DNA of 64,000 nucleotides from assembly GCA_019925105.1 (NCBI GenBank), contig JAHGAU010000004.1, positions 372,001-436,000 on the forward strand. The letters run 5' to 3'. This DNA is from Niebla homalea (taxonomy: Eukaryota > Ascomycota > Lecanoromycetes > Lecanorales > Ramalinaceae). Below are positions 63,991 to 64,000 of the stretch, in pieces. The number at the start of each line of letters is the position of its first letter. The stretch's first letter is position 1. Position numbers and translations under genes: made by a program. The notes under the pieces were generated by a model, which did no database searches, had not been told where the DNA came from, and saw only the letters and a list, made by a program, of their open reading frames with translations.

Positions 63991-64000
63991 GTATTTTCTT

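Larger units (their letters stand above)
59723..64000 (+). mobile_element. 5' part of a Gypsy element (Gypsy 5), runs off the window
   Basis: A boundary at 59723 starts TGTCACCGACTGGGTATATT and contains a GGGCC-TTC-GGCCC hairpin, typical of a fungal LTR start. Gag-like frames follow at about 60990-61750 and Gypsy RT frames at 62990-63990, all on the plus strand and in the expected order. The second LTR, integrase and any target duplication would lie beyond 64000. The LTR end is not resolved; an ...ACTTTAACA at 59850 is one candidate. Confidence 0.78.

Overview
The window looks like a RIP-mutated (repeat-induced point mutation), transposon-filled, AT-rich isochore of a filamentous ascomycete (Pezizomycotina). 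Nearly all of it is TA-rich sequence in which old coding frames are still readable but are full of TAA/TAG/TGA stops where CAA/CAG/CGA is expected. GC-normal sequence survives only in a few short blocks. No tRNA, rRNA or CRISPR array was seen. I cannot name the species.

Layout. 1-6.1 kb: two inverted fragments of one LINE family. 6.1-16.9 kb: a gag-protease Gypsy remnant (+) split by a complete Gypsy element (-, 6935-14351, 210-bp LTRs, TTTAG target duplication). 18.5-20.6 kb: a small gag-only LTR element, also flanked by TTTAG. 21.3-27.2 kb: a near full-length LINE (+). 28.2 kb: a solo LTR (TTACT duplication). 31.4-32.5 kb: a GC-rich minisatellite locus. 34-40.4 kb: LINE fragments and a Copia element (-) carrying a 5'-truncated LINE insertion with a 13-bp target duplication. 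40.4-43.75 kb: a GC-normal island with the only credible host gene. 43.96-49.73 kb: a full-length LINE (-) with a 13-bp target duplication. 51-52.5 kb: a short LTR element. 54.5-58.2 kb: a second copy of the minisatellite locus, broken by a small Copia-type LTR element and followed by a foldback element. 59.7-64 kb: the 5' part of another Gypsy element (+) that runs off the window.

The one host gene (41513-43307, minus) encodes a predicted fungal HNH_2-type nuclease-domain protein. Its two open pieces are in different frames. They join in frame through a 73-nt GC-AG intron (donor CAG|GCACGT, acceptor CTGTAG), giving a 573-residue protein. The same frame stays protein-like for another 133 codons past the stop, broken only by two TGA codons. 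Together with the TAA at the end of the ORF this suggests either RIP leakage into the end of a once longer gene or a decayed neighbour.

Most small open frames in the window (VR, GGE, HPH or KGL repeats, and hydrophobic frames) are antisense or tandem-repeat shadows and are not annotated as genes. All identifications come from reading the sequence by eye. Domain names rest on motif recognition, not on searches.
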